Notes: generated from the sequence alone by a model not told the origin. A stretch of DNA of 64,000 nt from Diadema setosum (GCA_033980235.1 CM067059.1:20633494-20697493), one strand, 5' to 3'; positions 12,801-27,800 are shown, numbered from the stretch's first letter. A program made the numbers and translations.

Positions 12801-15800
12801 GTAGATATGCCCTTCTGTTGAATGAAATGGGTTGCAGTACCTATAATATGACTAAGTGGATGCAAAGTGGTGCATATGAATAAAACCAGTAATTCAACAA
12901 GATTTGGGAAAGTTTGAGACAAGGAAATTATCAGATAAAATTTGAAGTGTGGGAAACATTCTAAAAGAAAACTGATGACCAATCTAAAGTTTAATGACTT
13001 CTACAGCCATGGAAAATATCAAACTTCAAGGCAAATTTTCCCTGCATTTTAGTTATCATAGTAAGGCAGAGATAGCCCCTTTCACACAAACACAGCCACT
13101 CAGCTCTACTGGTTTCCTCAAAGATGGATACAAACACTGATAATTCCACACATACATACACACATACACACACACACACAAACAAACAAACATGAAAGCC
13201 ATGCACTGTATACAAAGCTCTCTTCTTAATCAGTCAATTTCGATGCTTTGTTTGTGCACTGTCCATTTGTAGAGAGGCAGCCATGGTAATGTCCTTGGGG
13301 ATTATCAGAGCTGCAAACAGCTAATTGCAAGGCTAATCAGAATAACAACAAAATCTGGACAATAACCCAGAAATGCCAGTCTTGGTGAACAGCTGTAGAA
13401 AATACCATATGATTTCAAGAAGTGGATGACATATGATGACATAAATGGTACCCTGGGGTACCAGAAAAAAATCGGCCATTTTGTTGAATTATTATTTTTT
13501 TTTTTTTTAGGGCTGTACCCTGGGTTACCAAAAAGTGGGAAATTAATTTTTTTGTGTGTGATTAATTCTTCAACATTCAATTATGGCCATTGTTCTTGTA
13601 AAAAAACCCCTCTTCATCCTGTAGTTTTCTCAATTAATCCCTTGTTAACGTTATGAGTAACTATTTTACAGTGTATCAACTTCGATCTGGGAGAGGGACT
13701 GAGCCAGCAGGGTCATAATAATGCCATCTGCCTCGGCCTTATCCCCGGCGTCACTGGCCTTCTGAAACACCTCCAGAACATCGGCGGCCCCTTCCTTCCC
13801 CAACTTCCGAGTGGCGCGAAGCCTCGCGTTTTCCAGCCTCTCCTCTCTGGAAATTTTCCTTCTTTTCCAGCCCTTTCCTTTCAGTGCGGCATAGCCCCCA
13901 TCACCTGCTGGCATTTTTGCAGCTTGATCCTAATTGCGAAAGGATATTTCGTTCGGCACAAAGTGCACAAAGCTTACAAAATTACGGGATCGAAACTACG
14001 TCTACGAGATCGTAACTTTGGCACAGCTAGCGGGCTATTATAATAGTGTGTAGTCAGTGCATGAAGCGCTATACTGAGTATCGCACCGTACCACGGGTCA
14101 GTACAGTGCGCATACGTAACGCAGTAACTCTGCGGTTGTACTCGAGTGAACGTGAGATGGCGCTACACAACGTGGTACCCCGGGTTACTACGATACCCCG
14201 GGGTAGCGCGTGGTGCATCATATACTGAAGTATTCTTTCTAGCTGATACCATTTCCAGGTACCAAGGTAAATAAAAAATAAACTACCTGAAGATCAAAAT
14301 AATGCAAAATTCTAATAATCGAAACTGCTCACGTTCCACACAGACATTTGTATTATTACCATCACTAGTAAAATGTATCTAGATTTCAAATCAGAGCAAT
14401 TGAAGTGTCCTGGTTATTCAACAGGGATGTCCCATTCTTACATGACCACTAATATTCTATCAAAGTACAGTCCCTGGTTTTAATACAAGCAATTAAAAAT
14501 TTCTTTGATAATATCATTCGACCACTAAGGATTGACCATTAACTCTCTCTCTCTTTATGATGGAAGCATCTCCAAATATGTTTCCATCCTTCTCACTAAC
14601 TGTTATTCCGGGTTTACATAACATAATATCTCCTGTTAAGGAATACACTTGAACATTCTACTTGAATGTTCACATGTACAAATGTGCAAATATACAAAAT
14701 AAGGTACACAAAATACATATCTCCTGTCTCGGAGTACCTACACACAAGTCATTTGCACCATATATTTATACCATATCATGTATCATATGGAAAAGGATGT
14801 TGTGAGTTGTGCACAGATTTCCACTTGAGAATTTACTTGCATGATTGAACATCAGCAACAGGAGCTAGAGCTTGGCAAGACATTAAATGTATCACAAATC
14901 TTACCATCTTTTTCTCTTTGGATCTGTCCTGCGCTCTTAGTGGCCACAGGAATGGTTGCAGTGATTCTGCTGGTTGGCTGGAAAAAGGAAAGACATTCAA
15001 CACTAGTGATGAATTTGGAGTTAGGATATCATCTGATACTGACATATCACTCATAAGGAAAGCATGTATATACTTGTTTTAATTATTCTTTTACATTTGT
15101 CTTAAGTTGGGTAAATGGAGTGATGGTATTTGCCATATAAATTTAGTCACCACAACTACACTCACTTTCTTGACTGTTTACATGACTCTCTGGTTCAATC
15201 TAAAACATGATTACATAGCTACTGGTAAATGGTTAGGAGAAATATGTCAGGTCATCAGAAGATGTGTTTGCTAATGAAGAAACTGTTAATCGATTTGTGT
15301 CTGCAGTATCTATAAAATGGTGTCAGCACTAAAAAATACTTGTTTGATACTTGTTTGCTTTGAAACAAAATGCAACAAGGTTCTGATAACATCAAATGCA
15401 AGACTGCCATGCATTATAACCAATAACCACAGTTACTACTAGTTACCACCACAATCATTATCTCTATCACACCAACAACCAATACCACCACGTCAACTAT
15501 TCCCTAAAGTTATCATAATCATTTCTAATATTAAGAACATGACTCACATCACAACAATCCATGTTAACACCTCAGTAACTTCCATCACCATCATCACTAC
15601 CACCACAACCACCACCTTAACATCCCCACAGCAAATATCCAAATCACTGCCATGACCATCAGAAAAATTCCCACTACAGTTGTATCACCAACAATCACTA
15701 CCACTGCCGTCACAAACCCCCCATTGCAATCACCACTACCACCACCATCACAAACATTTCCACTGCCACCACCATTACCATACCAAGAGACCCAGGGGTC

Positions 15801-18800
15801 TTGCCCTCATCTGAGTATCGAACTAGAAATGTCGCTTTGGCGACTGGTATGCCTCCGCCATAATTCATGATTTTCCCAATAGGTCTAGATAGTACATGTG
15901 GACACTGTGTTATTACATTTTCACAAAATTGGCAAAATATTGGAATGACAAGTTTGTCACAAATGTGTTGAATGTTCACCTTCCTTGACGTAGGTTTAAT
16001 TGGATGAATAGGAGAGCATGTATTTAGGGATTTAAGGACTTTAACTTGACTTTGACCCATTCATACATTTAGGCACTGAGTAATTTTCAAGGTACAGGTG
16101 TGGAGAAAAAGTGCAATTTCTGAATTGAATAGTAAATTGTTACCATTTTCATCTGGCCCTTCACCCTAAAATTCATAAGATAATTACTTTCAGGTAGAAC
16201 ATGCATAATATGTACTAAGTTTCAAGGTAACTTGAGCCAATTCCGAGATATGGAGGAAAAAGTTAGTTCAGCACTTTCACTTGATCTTTGACCTTTTGAC
16301 CTTTAAGGCAAAAAGAGAAAAAAAAAACTTTGCAGAGAATTTCTATTAGGTTACACACGCATACACCAAGTGTAAAAAAATAACCCTGCTGGCATTGCAT
16401 AAATATGAGGGTAATAGTAAAATTTTGAAGTCTTGCACTTGACCTTTGACCCCTGACCTTTGACCCCATGAACCCTACATTCTCTAGATAATCACTTCCA
16501 GTCAGTACATGTATATACTATGTTCCATGAAGATACCTTGAACAATTTTCCAAGGTACGGAGAAAAAAAAGAAGTTTTAATATTTTTACTTGACCTTTTG
16601 ACCTTTGACCTCATGACCCAAACTTTCACCAGAGAATTTTAATTGGGTAATACATGTATACACTCAGTTTCAAGAAAATATCTTCAGGCATTCAATAGAT
16701 ATGGTGGAAATAGTGAAATTTTATGTATTTGACCCTGACCTTTTGACCTTTGACCTCATGACCCAAACTTTCACCAGAGAATCTTAATTGGGTAATACAT
16801 GTATACACTAAGTTTCAAGAAAATCTCTTCAGGCATTCAATCGATATGGTGGAAATAGTGAAATTGTATGTATTTGACCCTGACCTTTTGACCTTTGACC
16901 TTTGACCTCATGACCCAAACTTTCACCAGAGAATCTTAATTGGGTAATACATGTATACACTAAGTTTCAAGAAAATATCTTCAGGCATTCAATAGATATG
17001 GTGGAAATAGTGAAATTTTATGTATTTGACCTTGACCTTTTGACCTTTGACCTTGAGCATGAGCAACTTCACCCCCTAATACACATACATGCCAAGTTTC
17101 ATTAGGATACCTCAACAGGTTCCGATAGTTACCTTATCCACAAAATTCATTACGGACGGACGGAAGGACGGACGGACGGACGGAAGGACAAACGGACAGA
17201 CAACCCGAAAACATAATGCCTCCGGCACCACTTCGTGGCGGAGGCATAAAAATCACCTTCCACATATGCTTGCAGCTATTTACCAAAAAGAACATATCAA
17301 ACTTGGAGAGCTTTGGGGGACCTCCAGGACGGCACAGTGTTCATTTGAATGGTATGGCACTGCAAATAATACCTGCAAAGTCTGAAGAAAATTTGTCTGC
17401 GAATTTCAAAAAGAAGTTCAAAATGTGAAAACTAACCCCCCATTTGGTCCCTGCCCCAAGGGGGCCACCATTGGATTGCCACAAACAAACTTAACAGTAC
17501 ATTCACTAATGTACATTGTATATTTTTTCCAGAGTAAATCTGGTTATATAGAAGAAGACTTTTCAAAGATCCTCTAATCTTTGGGTGCTGGCCCCCCTGG
17601 GAAACCCCAAGTGAGGCATTGTGCCCATTTGTACAAGGGCAATTCCGCGGTTAGTAACGTTACATTTGAACAAATTTAGATATTTGTTTTTACCACTAAA
17701 TTACCATTTATTCATTTCAAGTCAAAATTATGTCAAAAACATATTCATCCTTCCCAGGTTTATGATACAGAAAAGAATGAACACAATCCAAGAAATATTA
17801 GAATTGCTATAGCAACTTAAAGGGCTGGTTAGTAACGTTACGAAAAAAGGACATGACAAAAAAATCAATGTCTTGTAACAAAAAGTGTGCAAAAATTCAA
17901 GTTACTTCAAACAAAGTGTTGCATTAATTTCAATTATTGCATCATGACAAATGTTCATGCAAATTTTTTTAGCAGTTCGACTGATAATTTTTTAGCTAGA
18001 CCCCCAAAAGCATGGTTAGTAACGTTACGATTAGTAACGTTACATTTGTCCGGAGTAATTCCGCAGGTCATTTCACCCTTTTGTAATTGACAAAATGTCA
18101 CATGACTTCTGGAGTATTTAAATGTATTCATCTTTTACCCTTTAGCAAAACTTTGAGGAAAAAATTTCAAAGTAACCCACTGTAATTTGCATTCAAGTGA
18201 ATTTCAGCGTCCCCAGTCCCACATGTACATTTTAAATGATGGTTTTAGATCTCGCAAAATCAATAAATACAAAAAATAAAATCTACTGAATTTGGAAGAC
18301 CCTAATGATTGGTGAACATCCATGGCATTAGTTGATACCTAGATCAAAGGGTAAGATAAAGAGGCACATTTCTTTTATCCATGTCATGTCCACCTAACTG
18401 CGGAATTGCCCACAAAGTATATTCTATTATCCAAGTGAAAATTCCTGCCAAGTTTGGTGAAAATTTGGCCATGCATTTTCAAGAAGATGAAAATTGGAAA
18501 CCTGGGCCCAAACTTGGGCCCGAAGAAGGTTTTTAGAGACTCTTAAATTTGGGGGCTTTTGGGAAAGGGGGGGGGGGGGTTGGTGGTTCCCATTTGAAAA
18601 TATTGATATCTTTTCATCCCAGGAATGCTACCTCCCAAGTTTGATGAAAATCTGTTGAGGGGTTGTCAAAAAGTGAAAATGTAAACAGTTTACACATGAA
18701 GGAAGATGCACGCCAAATGTCCAACAATGTATGATAGCGATACAATTACCACCATTGCAACCACTCCAACTGCCATTATCATCACCATCATCTCTACCAT

Positions 18801-21800
18801 CACAATCATCCCTACCACCACCACCACAACAGCAGTGAGTTGGCTTAGTCGATAGCGCATCTGCCTCCAATCCAACTACCCGGGTTCGATACCCCAGTCT
18901 GGACTGAGCAATGTTGCGTGTAATCATACCGTCCCCTCTAGCAAGAGGCAAAACACTCTGTCCCTCGGATAGGACATAAAATGTAGGTCCCCGTGTGTGA
19001 GAGTCACAACTCATGCATGTTAAAGATCCTGCTTCATTCATTCATCGCAAAGAGCAGGGTGTTTAACCCAGTGAAGTGGTCCCACCTCACATCCAACTGG
19101 ACCCCATGGAAGACCAGCTTTATAGTATAGGTGAATATGGGCATTCCAGCCATCTTCTCAGATGGAAAATGAACAAACAAACAAACAAACAAACAGTCCC
19201 AATCACCACCAACACTACCACTTTTTGGCCTCTGCCTTCTTCTGGACCACCTCCACTAACACAAACTTACATCAGAGCCCCAGCTACAGATGCTGTGCTG
19301 AGAGATCATCAGTGCAGCCCCTCCCTTTTTGACTGCATCAAGGAAGTCCTCTGAGACCACATGTACATCATTAGCCTTGGCCTCTCTCATCTTCTTGTTC
19401 ATCTTCTTCACTTCAGCTGAACATGGACAGAAACACATGGAAATGATGACTAATTATGGTGTTCAAACTTCATAGTTTACTTCCATATCTCAGCAAACCA
19501 AAATATAGTGCAGAGAGCAGTGACATAGTTCACAAATGGGACAAACTTTTAGGAAATATACACGAGTGTGAAGCACAGAACCATTTGATATCATCGTGAT
19601 TTTTATTTGAAACAATTAAAGAGACTTTGAAAATATCATGTCTATCAAACAAGGGATCACAAATATCCCAACAAAGTGAGCTTGTAATGAAATCTTAGTA
19701 CCTGAAGAATGGGGTAGGCACAATGCTTGCAAGCGCACACAATCACACACACAATAATATAAACACACACATACACATACAGAAAGAAGTGATTTACAAG
19801 GATACCACCCTTGTAAAACAGCATTGTAGTGTTCCAAGACCTTAAAAGCCACATTATGGAGGAAAAACAGTATTTTTGCAGTAGACAAGTGTAGCAATAC
19901 AATTAGAAAAACAGTATTTTAATTGAAAGCTTTAGTATTTTTTGCACAAAAAAAAAAACAACAGTACAAAATATTGTAAAAAGTAACAGTTGACATCTGC
20001 GGATTTACCCTCGGTGCTGATGACACAGGCAGTCTGTGGAGTGATGGTACCAGACACCTCTCCCCCAAGCTCCTGGACCCTGGCCCTCACATCCGTGTTG
20101 CTTTGGCTCAGTTTGCCATGGAGGACAATGGTGCATTTGTGAAGGGGCGGCTCGTCTTTCTTCTTGGCGGACTTACTGCATTGGGATTGTGAAGAAGGTT
20201 CAGAGGAATACTGGGTTATTCAATTCTATGAATCATACCAATATCCACTAGTAAATCTCATTAACAACATTTAAGTTTTAGTTTATAAACTTGGTAATGA
20301 TTTAAATTCTATGAATAAAAGTGATATTCACATCTAACCCCCCCCCCCCCCCCATGAATGCCAAAGGCATGTCAATCATAAGCATACACATTTATGATTT
20401 GAGACAGTACTTCTGGAAGGTGAATTTTTTTTTTTTTTTTTATATAAATGAAACAACACATTTTTATTAAAGACCAATAATATAAAGTTTTGGTACCTCC
20501 AAAGTTTCCCTGAATTTCCTTGTCTTAGTTTGTGTTTCAGGTTAAAGTACCTTTCATATAACTAACACTGTGAGACTTACTCGCCTCAAAGTGCTCTCAT
20601 GTCTTAGTAATCATGCAATAAGGTTTCGTACCAGAGCTGTCGCCGTACGGCAGCGAGGTAGTACACGTATTGTACTAAACCATTATTGCATGACAACTGT
20701 GACCAGCAGCATGCAGCCCCATACGCATAGCTAACTGTGACCAGCAGCCCCATACGCATAGCTAAATGGGGCTTCGCATTGTAGCATTCAGCATCATGAC
20801 AGATTTAGTATCGCGGGTAAATATCAACTTAAAATCCAAAAATTTCTTCAATTTGAAGACTTACCAGTTAAGTTGAAGTATTGAAAACAGGCTTCGGGCA
20901 ACGTTTGGTTTTGCCAATGCCAATAGTCCCTTTCTGTTCGAATTGATGACTGTATGTGACTCGGTCGAGAGGACCTTGGGAGAGCTACACTGAATTGACG
21001 GCCAGCGCATGCGCACACAAACATCTTATCTGTTCATGGATTTGAAATTTGTGCGCATGTGATGTGTGCCAATGCACTGGCCGTAGTATTCAGTGTATGT
21101 AGCTCTCCCAACGTCCTCTCGACCGAGTCATATTCATATTCATATTACTTTAACCTAAAACACAAACTAAGACAAGGAAATTCAGGGAAACTTTTGAGGT
21201 ACCAAAACTTTATATTATCTTTAAGTATCACCGTCTCTATAGAAACTTGTTAGACACTGTAGTTGGCTGAAATGGCCACCTACCCAATAAATGGTTATAA
21301 AATGACATAAATGAATAGGCAAACAGTATGCAAGAAGAGAAAGAACAAATTTCAACATAAAAATGAAGGTATTTATCAATATGAAAGCATAAGCTGGCAA
21401 AAGTCTGGGTTAATGGAAGAAGCATTCAAAAGTTTGACATTATTGACAACATGCATTCTGTTTTGAGCAAAGCTGCCACTGTAGAAGTGCACTGAAACAG
21501 CCAAAAGTACTGGAACATATGTGAAAATGATTATGATAATGATACATGTATGTGTCAAGACAACAGAGTTTCAGCAAATCTGACAGAGTCATGTTCAAGA
21601 GATATTTCTGTAGTTCTGTGTTGTTCCCTTTCTATTTAACTAACCGTTTGCCCTCTCCAGCAGAACTTGCTGATGTTGATGGCTCCTCATCTTCTGGAAA
21701 GAGCCTCTTGCCCTTGTTGTAAGGCTTGAACTTGAAGCTTTCTCTGAAAACAGACGAGTACCATTAGAAATTATTGAAAAAACAAATGAGAGAAAAGATG

Positions 21801-24800
21801 AAGAAAACTGCATTTCTTTACATCTTAAGCAAAACATAGGAAAGATCAGTAGTACAAAGATATGACAAACATTAGGTCTGCACTTGGGGTGCCTTAGTAT
21901 ATATAGTCAATGGATTTTGTCAGACATCTGTCACACATTAAGATTGATTTGATGACAATTAATGGATGGTTTTGAATAATCTACATGACTTTTATTGTGA
22001 CAAAGACTTTATAAAGAATTATAAACAGAGAATTATAAACTCATGAACTGAATATTCCTCATTCTTGGCTTTGAGCATAAACCAACTGAAGCATATTTAA
22101 AGCACAATCAAATCACCATCAGTGTCAGAGTACCTGAACTGGTACAAATTGTTTTCAATGATACAACAGTTGGGTACAATCATTTTCACCACATTTGCTT
22201 TGCAATGGCATAAGAAGTTCACACAAGAGCTAATTCTATCCCATCTACAAGTGGTATTGTAAACGTGTAACTCATGGTGTAGTTGAATCTTGACTGATCT
22301 CCAGATAACAGACAAAACTCTTCTGTTTTTGCACAGTACCCATTAAAACTCTACTACTTTAATTGGAATTTTGTTGATAAATGACCATTAAGCAAAAACA
22401 AACAAGAAATGTTGCTATGGTGCCTGGTATGTCTCTGCCATATATCATTATTCTCCAAATAGGTTCATAGTACATCTTGACAATGTGAGATAACAATTTC
22501 TCATGACTGGCAAAAAATTGGGATGACATGTTCAAAAGTTTTGCACACCCACAAGTTTGTTGAGTGTTTACATTCCTTGAATAAGGTTTCATTTGGATGG
22601 CGAAATGTGTCAGAGATCCTTCCCCTTTGACTCTAAGCCAAAAACTTTCTTCAAATAACTGGTAAGTACTATCCAATTTTCACAGAAATATGGGGAGCTA
22701 CTTAAAAAATGTGGGGAAAATAGTGAAATTTTAACATTTTCACTTGACCTTTGACTGCACAGCCCAAATATTTCCCTATGGAATCATAGTTTAAGGAAGT
22801 GCATACATTGAGTACCATAAATCTCCAAGGTATGGAGAAAATAGTATAATTTCAGTATTAAACAGTACAATTTTAGCAGTCAAATCTGACCTTTGGCTTC
22901 TTTACCCCCCTTCCCCCCCCCCCCCCCAATGCCCAAGAGACTCGTTGTCAGGAAGTACATGCATAGGTAATAAGTTCCATGATGGTACATTGGCCCATTT
23001 TCAAGTTATGGTTGAAAAAAACTAGATATATCGCTACGGCGACTGATATGCCTCCGCCATAATGCATGGTTCTCCTAATATAGTATAGTACAATGTCTTG
23101 ACAATGTCTTGACAATGTGTGATGACAGTTTCACACAATTGGCAAAATATTGAAATGACAGGTTTGACACAAATGTGCTGAATGTTCACTTTCCTAGAAC
23201 TAGGTTCAATTGGATGAATGATTAAAATGTCAGAGAGCAAGTATTTGGGGAACTGATGATTTTTACTTGACTTTTGACCCTTTTATAAGTTTATGCATTG
23301 AGTAATTTTCCAAGGTATTGAGAAAAAGTATAATTTCAGTATCAAATGGGAAAATAGCATTATCTAAACCTTTCATTTGACCTTTGACCTCACAGTTCCA
23401 TAGAGAATCACTGTAAGGTAGAACATGCATAAATATATAAGTTTCATGATGATACCTTGAGTTACTTTCGAGATATGGAGGAAAAAGTGCAATTTAGCAC
23501 TTTCACTTGACCTTTTACCTTTTGACCTTTGACCTTTTGGCAATTCCCCAAAAATATATATTGGGTAATACATGCCATACATCAAGTTTAAAAAAAACAA
23601 CCCTTCAGGCATATTGCATTTTAAAGAAAGTAGTGCTATTTTGAGGAGTTGACCTTGACCTTTGACCCCCTTGACCTTTGACCCATGACCCCCAACTTCC
23701 CTAGATAATCACTGCCCGTCGGTACAAGCATATATACTAAGTTCCATGAAGATACCTTGAACCATTTGCGAGATATGGAGAAAAACATGAAATTTCAATT
23801 TTTTTTTCCACAAAATAACCTGTGACCTTTGACCTTTGACCCTGTGACCCTAAAATTCACACAAAGTATTATCCCCCAAGGATATACCCTCATACCAAGT
23901 TTGATGTAAAACCACCACACGGTTCTTGAGATATCGACAAAAACAAAACGGGACGGACGGACGTACGGACATACGGACGGACGTACGGACGTACGGACGG
24001 ACGGACGGACGGACGACCCGAAAACATAATGCCTCCGGCCACTTCGTTGCGGAGGCATAAAAACCAATGAATTTTAACATTTTTCACTTGACTTTAGACC
24101 TTTGACAACATGGCACAAAGCTTTCACTAGAGAATCTTTATCTAGTAATGCATGTAAACACTAATTTTCATGAAAATACATGTACTTTCAGAAATTGCAG
24201 AGATATGGGGGAAACGCTGAAATTGTATGAATTTGACCTTCAGCACATATGCCAAGTTTCATTTGGATACCGCAAATGATTCTGAAGTTAGGCCATCCAC
24301 AAAATTGATTATGGACAACCAAAAACTTAATGCCTCCTGCGACATTTCGCGATGAAGACATAAAAAGATAAAAACTCACAAGAATTTACTGGTCTCTTTA
24401 AGGTACTCTGGTATCTCCCACTTGGCTTTCCTGGGTACATCCTTGCTCCGGAACTGGCATTTGGTCCAGGATGAGATGTTCCCCGTGCAGCGGTATCCCA
24501 GGCCAGACCCACTCAGGACTATCTGACCATTGGAGCACTCCTTGCATGGTTCCAGGATCCCGAACATCATTCCATCTGCAACACTGTTGAGGAGCTACAC
24601 AAGACCAACAGACATCAAACACAAGTAAATATGACACTTCCATTAGAGTTGACCAATCTGTACAGAAACATAAAAACTAAATCTTTTTTGCTATCAGTTG
24701 ATGGGAGACATGGCTTTTGGATTTTTGACCCAAGATTTTGGATGGCAATCTCAAAGATCTTGACAGCTCAGCTGATCAATGGCTGTGAGATGAAAATGAG

Positions 24801-27800
24801 AATACATCATTTGTGAGAAGAGATGAGGTACCTTCGGAATGACAGAAGGGAAAGAGGGCAGCTCCTTTTGACGCCCAAGCATAATGCTATGGAGTACCAA
24901 AGTGTGATGTAATAGCCATTCATTGCCATGGAAACTGGTTCGAAAACAACCTCACCTGGCCCAGTCTGTGAACACTATTGTTGCTATCAAACCATACTTG
25001 TACTGTCAAACCTGTCTCAGCAACCACCTGTTTATAGCAGCCACATTCTGTATACGACCACTAAAAACAATTCCCTCCCAGAGAAAAAGTATGTTGAAGA
25101 ACTTGTCTATAGCGGCCACCTGTCTATAATGGCCACTTTTTTCGTGTCCCTTGGGTGGCTGCTATATACAGGTCCGATTGCACCTGGTTCTATCGAAAGC
25201 TATAACAAAAGACTGTGACATTATCACTTCAGCACTCTATATGAACTGCATCTCTTTTATTGCCAGAAAATTCTGAATTTCAAACCAAAGCTGCAAAAAA
25301 TACAAAGATACCGACATTGAAGGGCTATACAATATCATTGATCAGCACCACACACAAACTATCACACTGTTTATGTTAGCATTTACAGTGAACACACGCT
25401 GCATGCTTGTTCTTTTAAGGGCAAATTCACTTGATGTCATTATTCACGTTTCATCTTGGAAAGTTATGAGCAGTAGCGGAAAGGAAAACCCAGCTTGGAA
25501 CTTTGGACTTTGTCAATTCATCCCTGTTTACGATTAACTACAGTGCCTTTCACATTTACAGTATATATGCAGTTTATCACAGAATGCAATAACTGTCTGA
25601 ACGAATAGACAATTTAGGACTCAATTCCCATAGATGATTTCAAAAAGAAACTCCAGACTCATCTACTGTATACGCCGAATATTTCGCAAGGTTTTTATTT
25701 TCGCGAATTTCGCGAGTCAGCTGCTATTCGCGAAATTAAAAACACGCGAAAATATAGACTCTTATGCCGATATGAATGTGACGTACGCGTATACATTTCT
25801 CCGCTCAGTGCAAGACTTCCCGATCGCGAATTTAACCACTCGCAAGATTGTCGGGAAGTGCCGATTCGCAAAAATTTAGACTCGCAAAATATATGGCGTA
25901 TACAGTATATGAAAAAAATACTGAAAGTTATATATGCAACGCATGAATTACTTAAACTTACAATTGACTTTAAACTGTTTCATTCTCTTGCTTATTGTCA
26001 AATGTTAATTCAGCATTAATTTCTTAATATATTTTGAAGCGTAAAGTGCTTTGAAACATTTTCATTTTTTTGAACAGATGCTACATAAATTCTTCATATT
26101 ATCATTATCATTAAGTATTTCCTTCTATTCATATTAATATGGCTAAACAAATGGCAGGAACATTAAAAACCTCCTCCTAGTAATGGTATAGCAGCGCACG
26201 CATTTGTAGTACTTTCTTTAGAGCATAAATAGAGCTAAATCTGACGGACAGCTTGCAAATAAATACCACTGTTCACATCACATTGTGATATCATAAGTTT
26301 GAGTGTACAAAATTTGTAATGATAACATATTGAGACTAAGAAATATTTTTAAAATGCCTGAGTTTCACTGAATCCTGATATGAGTTTTATCAAAGAGAAA
26401 CAAAAAGATTCCATTTTGATTTTGCCTGGTCACAACAATCTCATTCAAATTCACCATATTTGCATTTTCAATTAGGAAAAATTAGGGAAACTAACACAAA
26501 ATTTAAAATTTAAAATTTGTAGAGCTCCCAAGCTTACAAACCAATACTCACATTGCTCTCTCCTGTTGGTGGTGTAATGCCATTTGCTTCCAGAATTTCT
26601 TTCAGTCCACTGTTATTCACCTGGCGATAAAGCTGATCTCTGATCTCCCACAACTTATCCATCTGAGCCTGATGTTCACAAAAACAACCAAAAGAAAAGT
26701 GTTTAACATGTGTTTTCTGCTACAAGCTAATTTAAAAGGTAATGCTTCACACTGTCACTGGTCCGACGGTCCCTGACCAGTAAAAATCACTGTCGGACCA
26801 GTAACTTTTGCAGGAATGGACCAGTAAAAAACGGAAAAAATTGGGTATCTACTGGTCTGACAGACAGGTCAGCCCAGTAGAAAAAATGGGTTAGTGTGCA
26901 GCCCTGCAAAAGGCATTTCACCCAAAGAAATTCCACTGACAAAGTTATACTGTATGATATCCATAATGCTTTTATGTCAAGTTGACATACAATTTTACAT
27001 CAAGGAATACGGTACAAAAGCACTATTGAAAAAAAAACAGGTTAATTTTATGTCAGTCTTTAATTTTCTGTCAGTGATAACATACTGCTACAAGGGATGT
27101 AAATGTTGACTGTTATATGCAATAGTTTTATCATCATTTTAATCCAAGAACTTCTCAGATGGCTAAAATGCTTGGCACACACCTGTGTGAGTCTCTGCAA
27201 ATTTTAACTTTGTAAAAGCTCAAAAGTAAGGATATGGCTGCAGAAATAAAACACCACTTCACAAGACAATGCCTTCCTTTTGATGAAACGGTTCATGATG
27301 CAAATCCTCTTTTGCCGACATAGAGTTTGCAACTTTTGACATCATAACATGGATTTATGTCTTTGCTCTACTTACCTACATTAACTCACAGAATGAATAT
27401 GCTGTTGTAGAATTATAAAGGCACAGTTGCCACATTTTGTTTGCTTGTTTTCTTCGTTATCACAGTAGTTCCTCTGTAACATTTCAACACTTTGAGTCTT
27501 ATAGTCCTTTTTTAATTTCCAAGGGGCAGTGGGGTAGAAAAGCTATAAGTCAGTAAGTCCTTAAACCAATGGCTGTGTGTTTAATGAGCTCTCTTACAAG
27601 AAGAGACCCGAGGATGTGATCAAATCAACGTCAAGGTGTGTACACAGGATGCTTGATAGAAACTTGCGGCTTGGACTGACCTTCAGGTCTTTCTCCAGTT
27701 TGCTCAGCTTGGGCGCTGCCTTCTTAGCAGGTGGACCCCCTTTGCCACCTTTCTTAGAGCTCTTTGCTTCAGGAATGACATCCCTGCACAGAAAAGAGTA

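Noticed and set aside
16263..17385. Regularly spaced repeats as a CRISPR-like array
   Set aside because: Units are ~150 bp, degenerate and contiguous, and the genome is eukaryotic; this is a tandem repeat in a mobile element.
23795..24087. Three overlapping frames with RPSVRPSV and RTSVR repeats
   Set aside because: Translation of the GGACGGACG tract of a family E element.
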